In this document: positions 45,056 through 54,538 of the stretch, one piece after another
Layout: each line of letters begins with the position of its first letter
Position numbering within the stretch: the first letter of the stretch is position 1
Source of the DNA: Pseudomonadota bacterium
Lineage (GTDB): Bacteria; Desulfobacterota; Desulfobacteria; Desulfobacterales; Desulfolunaceae
NCBI GenBank assembly: GCA_018818835.1
Contig: JAHIRD010000136.1
Coordinates: 1 to 64,000 of the forward strand
DNA: 64,000 nucleotides
Reading direction: 5' to 3'
The notes under the pieces: generated by a model
What the model saw: only the letters and a program-made list of their open reading frames with translations
Database searches by the model: none
Told to the model about the DNA's origin: nothing
Made by a program: the position numbers and the translations under genes

Positions 45056-46201
45056 TCAGAAACTGAATTCGATTTCATTACCCAGATATAAAATAGGGTC
45101 TGCCAGAGCGTCCACATCCCCGTAGGCCAGGGCCACGGAATAGGTCAGGGCATCGGTGATTTTATACGAACCCGTGATGTCAAATTCGGTAAGGCCTGTG
45201 TCCGATGTGCCCACAGCATCTTCTTCAAAATCACCGTAAGCTATGGCAGCGCCCAGGCTGAGTTTTTCATTGACGGTGTATTCACCATAGACTTTTACGA
45301 ACATCATGGCGCCAAGGCCTGATATATCACCGTCATTGTCCATCAGTTCCATGGGGGCGAAGTCAACTCCAAAGTCCACATAGTGTCCGTCATCTTCCGT
45401 ACCATAGGCAAGGGCAAGTCCTGCTTTGATGGCGTCCATGGTCGTCCAGACATCGGCATAAAGGTTGATGTTGCTGAAATCACTGTCACCAGGCACATCG
45501 GTGGAAACGTCAAAATAGTTGATTTCAGCCTCAAACCCGATGGCTCCCATGTCACCGCTAACAGCCAAATCAACCAACACTGTTTTAGTGCCTTCACTGC
45601 CCTGGTCCATAACCGTTGAGCTGTCATCAGCGTAGGAAACCATGGGCATGATGGTGACATTACCGGCTTTGACAATCATCCCCACTGAATATTCATCCGC
45701 ATCATCTTTTTCCCCGTCGACAACAGTGGTATCGCTGGCACCGATTTCATTGTTTTTCTGGACATAGCCGCATAAGGTTCCAATGGTATAATCCTTGGCC
45801 AACCGCAATCGAAGATATCCGTCATCAGCATCACCCAGCATGGTTCCCCAGGTGCCCCCATCCATCAACCCGGCTTCGACCGTATATCCGCTCATGAATT
45901 TATGGGTGAGCCAGACCCTGTCCAATGTAAAATCAGATGTATAGATTGTTGCCGGGTCATCGCCCCAGGTCCGGTCCACAATCCCGAAGGAGGTTTTCAG
46001 GTACGTGTTTTCATCTGTTTTAAACATAACGGCAATATCAAGCTCATGGCTGTAATATCCGTAATCCACATCCCCGGTGTCGTAATAGTCACCATCCACA
46101 ACGTAGGTCCCCTCCACTGTCATCTCAGCCCCAACCAGTCCTGGTGAGAACCATGCCATCGCCGCAAGTACAATCATCCCAATCTTCTTAACCATGTTCA
46201 T
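45056..46201 (-). CDS. Porin-like outer-membrane protein
   Basis: A 381-residue beta-barrel protein with a signal peptide (about 1-25, LVGA-EM) and a terminal Phe (EIEFSF). The mature chain alternates strands with acidic loops (GDYYDTGDVDYGYYSHELD; YADDSSTVMDQGSEGTK), typical of anaerobe porins of Desulfobacterota. GGAGACAG precedes the ATG. It is similar in style but not closely alike to the porin at 46609. The substrate is probably small solutes. Confidence 0.75.
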   Translation of the reverse strand: MNMVKKIGMIVLAAMAWFSPGLVGAEMTVEGTYVVDGDYYDTGDVDYGYYSHELDIAVMFKTDENTYLKTSFGIVDRTWGDDPATIYTSDFTLDRVWLTHKFMSGYTVEAGLMDGGTWGTMLGDADDGYLRLRLAKDYTIGTLCGYVQKNNEIGASDTTVVDGEKDDADEYSVGMIVKAGNVTIMPMVSYADDSSTVMDQGSEGTKTVLVDLAVSGDMGAIGFEAEINYFDVSTDVPGDSDFSNINLYADVWTTMDAIKAGLALAYGTEDDGHYVDFGVDFAPMELMDNDGDISGLGAMMFVKVYGEYTVNEKLSLGAAIAYGDFEEDAVGTSDTGLTEFDITGSYKITDALTYSVALAYGDVDALADPILYLGNEIEFSF

Positions 46202-46608
46202 CTGTCTCCTGTTTCAAAATGTCATTTAGTATGTTCAGTCGGGCCCGACTGTATCCTCCCCTTACCAGGGTAAACTGTTACACAAGACTCATTCATGGAG
46301 TATGCCAGGATATGCATTCATGACATAAAACAATATATATAACTGTTTTTAATATGAATAAATTCATTTCGCACCAAACATTGTTTGTAATAATAATTAT
46401 ATATAAAGACATTTATGTCATTTAAAATAATAATTTATGCATAAATGTGAGTTTGTAGTCCTTGAAAATATCAGAGTGATCACAAATCGAATAGAAGGGT
46501 GTTTAACTTAAAAAGGGGATACCTGGAATTTAAAAAAAGAAACCCGGGCAGGAGAACTCCCGCCCGGGTTACATATCAAATCAATTCATGCATATTCGAA
46601 TGGTCTTA
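46202..46608. other. AT-rich intergenic region between two porin genes
   Basis: About 400 bases. Contains a perfect 12-bp palindrome TTTATGCATAAA (46434-46445) and GACATTTATGTC (46408-46419), possible regulator sites for the porin at 45056, and the terminator of the porin at 46609. The regulators are unknown. Confidence 0.5.
46541..46570 (-). terminator. Terminator of the porin gene at 46609
   Basis: AACCCGGGC (46541-46549) pairs with GCCCGGGTT (46562-46570), extended by GGAG/CTCC inside, and is followed on the minus strand by a T run. Confidence 0.85.
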
Positions 46609-47820
46609 TTAGAAGCTGAAAGAAAGCTGCGTACCCAATTCGATGGGGTCTTCAGTACCTGTGGCGTCACCTGCGATGAGATAAGCTGCGACAACATCCA
46701 GTTTCAGATTGTCGAGGATCATGTACGTTGCTTTCACATCAACTTCAAAACCCAGATCTTTTTGCATGTCCGGCACGGCAACAGTACCCATATTCGTGTC
46801 TTCGGAAAGCTGGGCATACCAGAGGTCAGCTGCAAGTGTCAGCTTATCCATGGGTTTGATCGTGACTCCAACATTAAGGGCCATGACATCACTGACTGCA
46901 GTTCCGGGAGCATTGTTGGAGTTTGTGTCATCAAAGATACCCTTACCCATGATTTCCGACCAGTAGTAGCATGCTCCAGCAGGTCCGGCAAATGTGTTAT
47001 CTTCTGTTGCATCCGTTCCATCATCACCGCTTGCATAGAAGAACTGACCATGAACAAGACCCGCATCTGCACCCACTGCCATAAGATATGCAGCATTGTC
47101 CACATTTGCTGTTTCACCGGTTTCGTAGATGGCTGTACCCCACGCGGAAACTGTATCGATTTTTGCATCCACATTGGCACCCACATAGTAAACCGCAGTG
47201 TCGGTGCTTTGTTCTTTATCCAGAAGGATAAAGGGATTCACGGTCAAGGTGTCATTGACAGTGAACTTAGGATTAAATGCATAATAATCACGGGTTGTTC
47301 CTAATTTTGATCCAATTGTCGGATTATAATCGGTATCAAGGTCTTTATCGGAAGTTTTCATCCAGATAAAAGGAAGGGCCATGGAACCGATATTACACGT
47401 TGCTGTGACGCCGGCAAAATCATCATCGAACATAAAACCACGAGCAATCACTGCGGGCTGGATACCAATTTTAAAATTATGATTGGCGGCGTTAAAATCA
47501 ATGTAGGTATTTTTCACTTCAATAATTTTTCCGTCAGCTCCGATATCACCACCGGTGTCATCGCCCCAGTAATTGTCAATTTCAAATTTATTGACGAATT
47601 TGAAATTTTCATTGAATTTTGCTGTGTAATAAAGCTTGGTCCGTGTATCAACGCGTGAATTTGTCCCACTGTGCGGGCCGTTTTCCGTTCCATCAAAATC
47701 AATTTCACTGGAAGCGCGTGTCCGCCAATAACCGCCGAATTCGTTTTCAACCGCTGCTGCCGGCATGGAAACAGCGACACCAAGTGTAACCGCCATCGCA
47801 ATCAGTAACATTTTTTTCAT
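46609..47820 (-). CDS. Porin-like outer-membrane protein
   Basis: A 403-residue barrel with a signal peptide (MKKMLLIAMAVTLGVAVSM, cleavage near AAA-VE) and terminal QLSFSF. Early strands read GGYWRTRASSEIDFDGT and RVDTRTKLYYTAKFNENFKF, the pattern of porin families in sulfate reducers. AAGGAGAGG precedes the ATG. It lies divergent from the TolB/FG-GAP genes with a 330-base gap and ends at a strong terminator. Confidence 0.8.
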   Translation of the reverse strand: MKKMLLIAMAVTLGVAVSMPAAAVENEFGGYWRTRASSEIDFDGTENGPHSGTNSRVDTRTKLYYTAKFNENFKFVNKFEIDNYWGDDTGGDIGADGKIIEVKNTYIDFNAANHNFKIGIQPAVIARGFMFDDDFAGVTATCNIGSMALPFIWMKTSDKDLDTDYNPTIGSKLGTTRDYYAFNPKFTVNDTLTVNPFILLDKEQSTDTAVYYVGANVDAKIDTVSAWGTAIYETGETANVDNAAYLMAVGADAGLVHGQFFYASGDDGTDATEDNTFAGPAGACYYWSEIMGKGIFDDTNSNNAPGTAVSDVMALNVGVTIKPMDKLTLAADLWYAQLSEDTNMGTVAVPDMQKDLGFEVDVKATYMILDNLKLDVVAAYLIAGDATGTEDPIELGTQLSFSF

Positions 47821-48149
47821 TTCAGCCTCTCCTTTTTTACATGTTTGTTATATGAACGTCGTTAAACTTGTTAATAGCCTTCGCTATAGATATGGAGTGG
47901 TGCGCATGGAATTCATAAGTACAATTTTATAAGGCATGACCCGTATAATTTCAAGGATAAAATACATGGACTCACGATACTAACGGTATTCTAACACAGG
48001 GGATTAACACGCTCAACCTGCCCTTAGCCTTGCCCTGTTACCTTATAGGCAATAGGCTTTTAAATATTCTTTCAATTCAACACAGACTTGTGGTATTTAC
48101 AAAAATCAAACCTGTCTAAAACCATCAGTTATCTCCGGGAGAAATGATC
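47821..48149. other. Divergent promoter region, porin and TolB/FG-GAP genes
   Basis: About 330 bases. I see no repeat, no gene and no convincing conserved operator here; both ribosome-binding sites are at its edges. Confidence 0.4.
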
Positions 48150-49703
48150 GTGAGCATATGTATTAGAACCATCACCTATACACTTATAATCGTCTGTTTC
48201 ATGGGTCTGCCCCTTCCTGTTATGGCATCAGAGCCCCCTTCGATCCTTGTCATGCCCTTTCGCGTTGTTTCCTCGGACAAACCGGACCTGGTTCAATCAG
48301 GGGTCCAGGCATTTTTAAGCAGTCGGCTGGCCAGCGACACCTGCTCACTTATGACCACCCCCAGTGCCTCAACGATCCCCATGGATGTGGCCAGTCCAAG
48401 CCCCGAGGAAGCCCTTGCCATTACCCAAAAACGTGACGCAAATTTTCTGATATACGGAACCGTGGTCAAGTTCGGCCAGACCCTGACCACCGATGCCTTT
48501 CTCTTTGACCGGGACGCAAATAAAACACGTCTTCATTTTCATGATCTGGGCACAGGAGACGAGGCCCTTTTGGGCCACCTCACAGTCTTTTCAGAGCAGG
48601 TGGCCTCCTTGCTTTGCGCACCGTGTTACCCCAAATCAAGGCCCATGGACACCCCGCCTGAAAAAGAAAACAATCGCCTTGGTCTTTCTTCGGGATCCTT
48701 ATGGAAAAGCCCCCCCATAAATGATGAAATCATCGGCATGGCCACGGGTGATCTGGACGGTGATCAGGCACAGGATCTTGTCCTGGCCCACAAGGATGCC
48801 ATCTCCATCTGGGCCATGGCTCCAAAGGCCCTGACCCCTCAGGCAAGGTTTCAAATCCCCGGCGATGATAGTGTGGTGGGTGTGGATGTTGCGGATGTCA
48901 ACAAAGACGGTCACTGTGAAATTTTTGTTTCATTGATTCAAAGGGATCATAAAAGCATCAACTCCCTTATCCTTGAATGGGACGGACATGTTTTTAAAAC
49001 CATTCAATCCGGCTTGAAATGGGTATTTCGCAGTCTGATCTTCCCCGGTGAATCATCCCCGGGAATTGTGTCTCAGAAAAACAAGAATCTTTCAAGCCTT
49101 CTGGGCAGCCCACTTTGCCGGTTTGATTATAGTGCCGACAACTACAGTCCCGGGCCCCCTATGTCCACACCCGCAGAAGCCATCAATCTGTTTTCCTTCA
49201 CACTGTCCAGGGATACCATGGACACCAGCTATGCCATGTATGCCTTTAATAACCGGCTCAGGGTCTATGACGGAACCCTGAACCTTTTGTGGGAAAGCGA
49301 GGAACCCATGGGCGGGGGGACCTCGTTTATGTCCATGACAGACCCCATGGACAGAGATAAAACCAACCGATTATACATAGAGCCCCGGCTTCTTTTTTGT
49401 GACCTTGACAAGGATGGAGTGAACGAGCTGATCACCGTAAAAAATCAAGAATTAACAAACCATCTTTTTTCAGGTATGAAAAACTACACCAAGGGCCAGA
49501 TCATTGTTTTCAAGCGAACCGGTTTGGGGTATTCATCCCTTTTCGAAACGGAGAAAGTCACGGGGTTTATCACTGATTTCTCACAGGTCGATACAGATGG
49601 CGATGAACACCCCGAGTTGGTTTATTCCGTGATCAATCGAGGAAAAAACCTGTTTTCCAAAAAAACAAGCTATGTTGTCATCCAGACATGGGCGCGAAAA
49701 TAA
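48150..49703 (+). CDS. Exported protein, TolB/FlgO-like domain plus FG-GAP/VCBS-like repeats
   Basis: A 517-residue protein. Signal peptide at about 1-27 (ITYTLIIVCFMGLPL, PVMA-SE), then a TolB-like domain (about 30-165: ILVMPFRVVSS, VQAFLSSRLAS, FLIYGTVVKF). From about 190 come beta-propeller-type repeats: TGDLDGDQAQDLVLAHKD near 198, ADVNKDGHCEIFVSLIQ near 248, FCDLDKDGVNELITVKN near 420 and QVDTDGDEHPELVYSVI near 480, each with the D-x-[DN]-x-D-G calcium loop. GTG at 48150 has GGGAG at eight bases; the ATG at 48144 is too close to that site. The following homologous gene starts 40 bases later. Confidence 0.8.
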   Translation: MSICIRTITYTLIIVCFMGLPLPVMASEPPSILVMPFRVVSSDKPDLVQSGVQAFLSSRLASDTCSLMTTPSASTIPMDVASPSPEEALAITQKRDANFLIYGTVVKFGQTLTTDAFLFDRDANKTRLHFHDLGTGDEALLGHLTVFSEQVASLLCAPCYPKSRPMDTPPEKENNRLGLSSGSLWKSPPINDEIIGMATGDLDGDQAQDLVLAHKDAISIWAMAPKALTPQARFQIPGDDSVVGVDVADVNKDGHCEIFVSLIQRDHKSINSLILEWDGHVFKTIQSGLKWVFRSLIFPGESSPGIVSQKNKNLSSLLGSPLCRFDYSADNYSPGPPMSTPAEAINLFSFTLSRDTMDTSYAMYAFNNRLRVYDGTLNLLWESEEPMGGGTSFMSMTDPMDRDKTNRLYIEPRLLFCDLDKDGVNELITVKNQELTNHLFSGMKNYTKGQIIVFKRTGLGYSSLFETEKVTGFITDFSQVDTDGDEHPELVYSVINRGKNLFSKKTSYVVIQTWARK

Positions 49704-49743
49704 AGCGCCTCAATTTGTTACCTTTATATTTGGAGATCCATCC

Positions 49744-51276
49744 ATGACAAAACCTGTGACGAATCGTTTATTCTTTGTTTTGGTCCTACTTACCGGCCTC
49801 CTTCATACCACTCTGGCCATGGCGGAATCAGAACGTATCCTTGTATTTCCCTTTTCAATTCATTCAGAAACCCCCATGGATTTTCTTAAAAGCGGCCTGG
49901 GCGATCTGATCGAAACACAACTTTCAGCCAAGGGCTTCACCGTTGTCCGCAGTGACAAAGAGACAGACAAGGCTGAAGCCATCAAACAGGCGTCAGAACA
50001 GAGCATGGATTCCTTGGTCATGGGGAGCCTGACCTTCCTGGGTGAGCGCATCAGCATCAATACCTTTTGGATCGATACAGCCACAGGCAAAACCCGCATC
50101 GCATTTTCCAGAATTGAACCGGATAAGGAAAAGCTTTTTGAAGATATGGAAGCCTTTACCGATCAAATCCATCCTGAAAAAAATGACACGGTTGCCTCAC
50201 CACCGGCACAAGCCATAGCGCCATTGCCTGTAAAATCAGACGCACCAAGCTCGGCTCTAACCGGGCCCCTGGTCCGGTCCCCGAGAATAGAGGCTGAAAT
50301 CAATGCCGTGGCCATCGGGGATGTGAATGGAGATGGAAAAAAACAAATTGTGGTCACAGATCGCCATTCCATCTTTATCGAACATTTTCAAGAGGGTGTC
50401 TTCAGCCTCGAAACCCGACTTGAAGGCAAGTCATACCTGATCAATCTGTTTGTGGATACCTTTGACAGCAATCACAACGGAATTGATGAGATTATCGTCA
50501 GTGCGGTTCATTCACGAAGCAATCAAGTCTCTTCCTATGCCTATGAATGGGACGGGAAAACCTATGCCTTGATTTATCAGAACATGGACTTTTTTTTCAG
50601 AACCGGGAAACGACCCGACACCGGTGAGCGAGCCCTTTTAGGCCAGCAACAATATTTTACCAATAAGGTATTCGATGACAAGATCATGACCATGGGAAGG
50701 GATACCGCCGGGAAAAGCTATATCCCCATTGAAACCTGTGCCATGCCTGATAAGAATCTGAACATATACGCCTTTGACACCGCAGATATCTTTAATAAGG
50801 GGTCTCTGCTCACCCTGACCTATACCCCCAGTGATTACCTGAAGATCTTGGATTTTAAAGGAGAGGAAAGCTGGTTAAGCAGTGACCGCTATGGCGGATC
50901 GAACAAATTTACCGAGCCCTTGAAACAAACAGATCAGGAACGCATGTATTTTTCTGTGCGCATCATGGCCGGTGATTTTGATAAGAACGGAAAAATTGAC
51001 GTTGTCACCCTTTTAAACAAAAATTCTTCGCCACGGATGTTCAGTAATTTGAAAAATTTTGTGGAAGGGTCTGTGGAGTGCATGACCTGGGACACACTCG
51101 GCTTTAAAACACAGTGGTCCACCCAGAAGATATCCGGGTACATCCCTGATTTTTATATAGACGACGTGGACTCAAATGGTGTGAATGACCTTGTTTATTG
51201 CCTGGTGCCAAAAAAATCTTCATTTATTGAAAAACAGATATCTTATATTGTCGTGCAGCCCATCACCCATCCTTAA
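49744..51276 (+). CDS. Exported protein, TolB/FlgO-like domain plus FG-GAP/VCBS-like repeats (paralogue)
   Basis: A 510-residue product with the same layout as its neighbour: signal peptide (about 1-26, ending AMA-ES), TolB-like domain (ILVFPFSIHSE; MDSLVMGSLTFLGERIS), then repeats with AIGDVNGDGKKQIVVTD, DSNHNGIDEIIVSAV, GDFDKNGKIDVVTLL and DDVDSNGVNDLVYCL. The ATG at 49744 with GGAG upstream is preferred to a longer frame starting inside the previous gene. The two genes are a tandem duplication that has diverged widely. They probably share a transcript. Extracellular or periplasmic calcium-binding, function unknown. Confidence 0.8.
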   Translation: MTKPVTNRLFFVLVLLTGLLHTTLAMAESERILVFPFSIHSETPMDFLKSGLGDLIETQLSAKGFTVVRSDKETDKAEAIKQASEQSMDSLVMGSLTFLGERISINTFWIDTATGKTRIAFSRIEPDKEKLFEDMEAFTDQIHPEKNDTVASPPAQAIAPLPVKSDAPSSALTGPLVRSPRIEAEINAVAIGDVNGDGKKQIVVTDRHSIFIEHFQEGVFSLETRLEGKSYLINLFVDTFDSNHNGIDEIIVSAVHSRSNQVSSYAYEWDGKTYALIYQNMDFFFRTGKRPDTGERALLGQQQYFTNKVFDDKIMTMGRDTAGKSYIPIETCAMPDKNLNIYAFDTADIFNKGSLLTLTYTPSDYLKILDFKGEESWLSSDRYGGSNKFTEPLKQTDQERMYFSVRIMAGDFDKNGKIDVVTLLNKNSSPRMFSNLKNFVEGSVECMTWDTLGFKTQWSTQKISGYIPDFYIDDVDSNGVNDLVYCLVPKKSSFIEKQISYIVVQPITHP

Positions 51277-51632
51277 TCTGTTCCTATGATGTTTAGGTTG
51301 CCCGGCCTTAACAAGGCCGGGCTCCCAATGACCGTTAAGGGTACAAACCCCGCACAATCCACTGATTTTCTTAAACGTTCAAGCCCTAAGGATCTGTCGT
51401 CATTCAAAGGGTCTAAACGATTACCCTTGACACAAGGGCAATCAATTGATATTAAAATTTGGCTTTAAAGTAGCATCAGCCCCATAAAAAACACAAACCC
51501 GTTTTTAACATGGTTAGTCCCCATGGGGTGTCATGGTGTGTTTTTTATTTATTTGAGGTCATATTGGTTAGCAAAAAACCTTTATATTAAATACTTTAAT
51601 TGGTTGTGATTATACAGCCAGAGGAGAAACTC
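51277..51632. other. Intergenic region upstream of sat
   Basis: About 355 bases. GCCCGGCCTT (51300-51309) / AAGGCCGGGC (51313-51322) is a strong hairpin but lacks a T run. A second structure, AAAAAACACA (51486-51495) with TGTGTTTTTT (51537-51546), ends in a T-rich arm and may be the terminator of the FG-GAP genes. The sat leader follows; no clear -35/-10 pair stood out. Confidence 0.5.
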
Positions 51633-52817
51633 ATGATTAAACCACTTGGTTCAGACAAATTGATTCCCTTGTATGTGGCAGACGACGCAAAACGCGCTGC
51701 ATTGCTCAAAGAAGCTGCAGGTCTTCCTTCAATTCTCATCAGCTCTGCTGCTGCCGGAAATGCCGTTATGCTCGGCGGTGGTTACTTTACGCCCCTTAAA
51801 GGCTACATGAATGTTGCTGACTCCATGAGCGTTGCCGAAACCATGAAAACCACATCCGGTCAATTCTGGCCCACTCCGGTTATCAACGTTGTTGAAGATG
51901 CTTCCGCCATCAAAGGCGCAAAACGCATTGCTCTTAAAGATCCCAACGTCAAAGGCAACCCCATCATCGCCATCCAGGATGTAACAGCCATTGAAGAGTT
52001 CACCGCTGCACAAATGGCAACCATGACCAAAGCCATCTACGGAACAGATGATATGGAGCACGTGGGTGTTTCCACATTCAACACCGTTGGAAAAGTATGC
52101 ATCTCCGGCCCGATTCAGGTACTGAACTTCTCCTATTTCCCCAGCGAATTCAAAGGCACCTTTAAAACTGCCGTTGAAATCCGTGAAGAAATGGGAAAAC
52201 TCGGCTGGGAAAAAGTTGTTGCTTTCCAGACCCGTAACCCCATGCATCTTGCCCATGAAGAACTCTGCCGCATGGCTTATGAAGATGAAAAAGCAGACGG
52301 TATCCTTATCCACATGCTGCTTGGTAAACTGAAAAAAGGTGATATTCCTGCTGACGTTCGTGATGCCTGCATCCGTAAAATGGTTGACGTTTACTTTCCG
52401 CCCAATACTGTTCTGGTTACAGGCTACGGTTTTGACATGCTTTATGCCGGTCCCCGTGAAGCTGTTCTTCATGCATGCTTCCGTCAGAACTGCGGTTGTA
52501 CACACCTGATCGTAGGTCGTGACCACGCAGGTGTTGGCGACTACTATGGTCCTTTTGATGCACAGACCATTTTTGACGGCATCTCAAAAGACGATCTTCA
52601 GATCGATATTTACAGAGCTGATCATACTGCTTACTCAAAGAAACTTGACAAAGTTGTTATGATGAACCGTGTAACCGACCATACCAAAGAAGACTTTGTT
52701 CTTCTTTCAGGTACAAAGGTTCGTGAAATGCTGGGCAAAGGTATCAAGCCCCCCAAAGAATTTTCACGCCCCGAAGTTGCTGACATTCTGATTAAATACT
52801 ATCAATCAATCGAGTAA
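51633..52817 (+). CDS. sat: ATP sulfurylase (sulfate adenylyltransferase)
   Basis: A 394-residue enzyme, sulfate + ATP to adenosine 5'-phosphosulfate + pyrophosphate, the first step of sulfate respiration. Catalytic lines: VAFQTRNPMHLAHEELCR (the Q-x-R-N-P-x-H-x-x-H site), LLGKLKKGDIP, GPREAVLHACFRQNCGC, LIVGRDHAGVGDYYG and FVLLSGTKVREMLGKG. GAGGAG lies before the ATG at 51633; an in-frame TTG earlier is discounted. It is monocistronic, ends in two hairpins, and lies about 2.4 kb from qmoC, pointing toward it. Confidence 0.97.
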   Translation: MIKPLGSDKLIPLYVADDAKRAALLKEAAGLPSILISSAAAGNAVMLGGGYFTPLKGYMNVADSMSVAETMKTTSGQFWPTPVINVVEDASAIKGAKRIALKDPNVKGNPIIAIQDVTAIEEFTAAQMATMTKAIYGTDDMEHVGVSTFNTVGKVCISGPIQVLNFSYFPSEFKGTFKTAVEIREEMGKLGWEKVVAFQTRNPMHLAHEELCRMAYEDEKADGILIHMLLGKLKKGDIPADVRDACIRKMVDVYFPPNTVLVTGYGFDMLYAGPREAVLHACFRQNCGCTHLIVGRDHAGVGDYYGPFDAQTIFDGISKDDLQIDIYRADHTAYSKKLDKVVMMNRVTDHTKEDFVLLSGTKVREMLGKGIKPPKEFSRPEVADILIKYYQSIE

Positions 52818-52860
52818 TTCTTAGTGTGCTTCAAGCACACTAAAATAGAGATTAAAAAAA

Positions 52861-52889
52861 ACCCCCGTTTATAAAACGGGGGTTTTTTT
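52861..52889 (+). terminator. Rho-independent terminator of sat
   Basis: ACCCCCGTTT (52861-52870) pairs with AAACGGGGGT (52874-52883) around ATA, followed by a run of seven T. A first hairpin TAGTGTGC (52822-52829) / GCACACTA (52835-52842) precedes it. Confidence 0.95.
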
Positions 52890-52949
52890 GTTTAAGATTA
52901 TACTTCAAAAACAGATCACATATCCAATTGCAACGCATTTCATGAGGAG

Positions 52950-53113
52950 ACGGTCTATTTGGTGGGCACAGCCCACCCTACGATAGGGTGTTATTGTTTT
53001 TGATTGATTTCGTGGTTTGGAATGGTGACATCCATACCCGTAGTCGAACAACGAGGACCTACTATCATGCGTAAACCTATGGTAAGGTGGGCTGTGCCCA
53101 CCGATAAGACCAT
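52950..53113. repeat. Inverted pair of REP-like palindromes (BIME-like)
   Basis: GGTGGGCACAGCCCACC (52961-52977) and GGTGGGCTGTGCCCACC (53086-53102) are each palindromic. They and their flanks (GGTCTATTT before, CCTACGATAGG after) match in inverted orientation, giving arms of about 38 bases separated by about 90. This is the arrangement of paired REP elements. Confidence 0.85.
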
Positions 53114-53218
53114 TTTCCTTTTAAAATTTTCCACCCTCCGTCATATCGTGGACAGGCAAATCATGCGCTCATTAATAGAATTAATCGATAGATAGATAGA
53201 TATAAGACATCTAAAAAA

Positions 53219-54115
53219 TTAAATAAACTTCTTCAAATCGGACACAACCTCATCAACCGATTCATAGAAAATCTCGGCCCCTTGGGTAAAGTGGGCTAAA
53301 ACATCGTTCAGTCCATTGGGGATGTAAGGATACAGTTTCTTCAGATTCATAAACCGCCATTTATGAAGGATTGAAAAATCCTCCGGCTCTGCAATTTCAC
53401 GCAGCGCTTTGTACACCAAGGTCCCCTTGTCTTCTTCCTGGAGGTTGTGAAATCCCTTACCTATGGTAAAAAGCAGGATATTCCCCAGCCCCATAATATC
53501 CAGACTAAAGGGGTTTTCCATGGCTTGATAATCATAATCAAAATCGATCCAGACATAATTTCCTGTGCTGCTTTCAATGATGATGTGGTCATTTCGAACA
53601 TCACCGTGCCTAAGTCCGTGCATGTGAAGCAATCGCAGTGCCTCGAAAGCCTTGATAAGATTTTTGAGGATGTGAGGAAAGACCTCGTTGAAATAGTGTT
53701 TATGGTCCATGGTAAGGGTTTCAATGTACCTGTAAAGATTGAGACCCGGAACAATATCGATCACCCGGACGCTGTTGCCTTTTATATCAACGTATGCTTT
53801 GCCATGCATGAAATGGGGATGATCGCCAACAAGGTTAAGCACAGCCCCTTCTTTTTCAGGATTTCTGAAACAGGGTATCCTGACCATGCCGATACTTGTT
53901 TCAAAGGTTTCCGAAAAAGATAATTTAATAATTTTCCGCTCATTTGTCGTAAGATCCAAAGCCTTTTTAACCCAGAATTTTGGTTCATCAAGACCAAAAC
54001 GATCTTCCCGCTCATGGCCTTTGATAAGATACCGATTGCCATTGACCTCAATGATATCTCCATAATCAATGCCAAAAAAATTACTTGTATCCGTAAATAT
54101 TCGAGGCTCTCTCAT
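53219..54115 (-). CDS. Protein kinase-like protein
   Basis: A 298-residue protein with the catalytic half of a eukaryotic-type kinase. Seen: a Lys in ERKIIKLSF that could be the ATP lysine (about 62), the catalytic loop HGLRHGDVRNDHIII (about 175; HGD-x-R-N-D-H in place of HRD-x-K-x-x-N) and a metal line VWIDFDYDY (about 193, D-F-D for D-F-G). The departures from canonical motifs suggest an atypical kinase or phosphotransferase rather than a pseudokinase, since the Asp and Asn/His positions are mostly kept. It is a single gene between sat and the antitoxin. Targets unknown. Confidence 0.7.
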   Translation of the reverse strand: MREPRIFTDTSNFFGIDYGDIIEVNGNRYLIKGHEREDRFGLDEPKFWVKKALDLTTNERKIIKLSFSETFETSIGMVRIPCFRNPEKEGAVLNLVGDHPHFMHGKAYVDIKGNSVRVIDIVPGLNLYRYIETLTMDHKHYFNEVFPHILKNLIKAFEALRLLHMHGLRHGDVRNDHIIIESSTGNYVWIDFDYDYQAMENPFSLDIMGLGNILLFTIGKGFHNLQEEDKGTLVYKALREIAEPEDFSILHKWRFMNLKKLYPYIPNGLNDVLAHFTQGAEIFYESVDEVVSDLKKFI

Positions 54116-54437
54116 GAACGTCTTTTCCAGTGACTGTGGTTTGAATGAAATCAGATAATCCTATGGAATAAATTGTAAGCACACCCATCGTTTTCTTTAA
54201 CAATGTACTTCTAATATGAATCAAGAATCTGAAATATTCAAGCGCTTTCCCCATTGAGATATCATAGAGCTATGAAATACTGACCTTTAAAGAAAAGAAT
54301 ATAACGAATAGCACTCCCAGGCGTTGCCTTGGTTTGAAAAAAAAACGGTTTTACCATGAAGAAAAACGATTAAATAGTTTAACCACCCACTCCCTTTGGT
54401 CGTTCAAGAACACGAAGAAAAGCATGCCTCCGGCGGC

Positions 54438-54456
54438 CAGCTTTTAAAAAGCTGGG
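54438..54456 (-). repeat. Palindromic dispersed repeat, CCAGC stem
   Basis: CCAGCTTTT-A-AAAAGCTGG is a perfect 9-bp stem with one centre base. GCCTCCGGCGG to its left and GCAAATGGGTTGGG to its right match the copy at 40382. Confidence 0.9.
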
Positions 54457-54509
54457 CAAATGGGTTGGGGTCTTTCTTCTCGTCCATAGGATAGACAACA
54501 AATAATAAT

Positions 54510-54538
54510 TTTTCATTTAGCTAAATCAAATGTATAAT
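54510..54538 (+). promoter_or_regulatory. Antitoxin promoter with palindromic operator in the spacer
   Basis: TTTTCA (54510-54515) and TATAAT (54533-54538) are 17 bases apart. The perfect 12-bp palindrome ATTTAGCTAAAT (54515-54526) lies at the left end of the spacer. This is a natural place for autoregulation by the following antitoxin. Confidence 0.55.

Larger units (their letters stand above)
52818..53218. other. Intergenic region with sat terminators and a REP pair
   Basis: About 400 bases past sat with no gene. It carries the two sat hairpins and the inverted GGTGGGC repeat pair, which dominates the middle. The right end has low-complexity ATCGATAGATAGATAG text. Confidence 0.6.

Noticed and set aside
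51300-51322. Strong hairpin after the FG-GAP genes as terminator
   Set aside because: The stem is perfect but no T run follows, so it is noted only as a hairpin.
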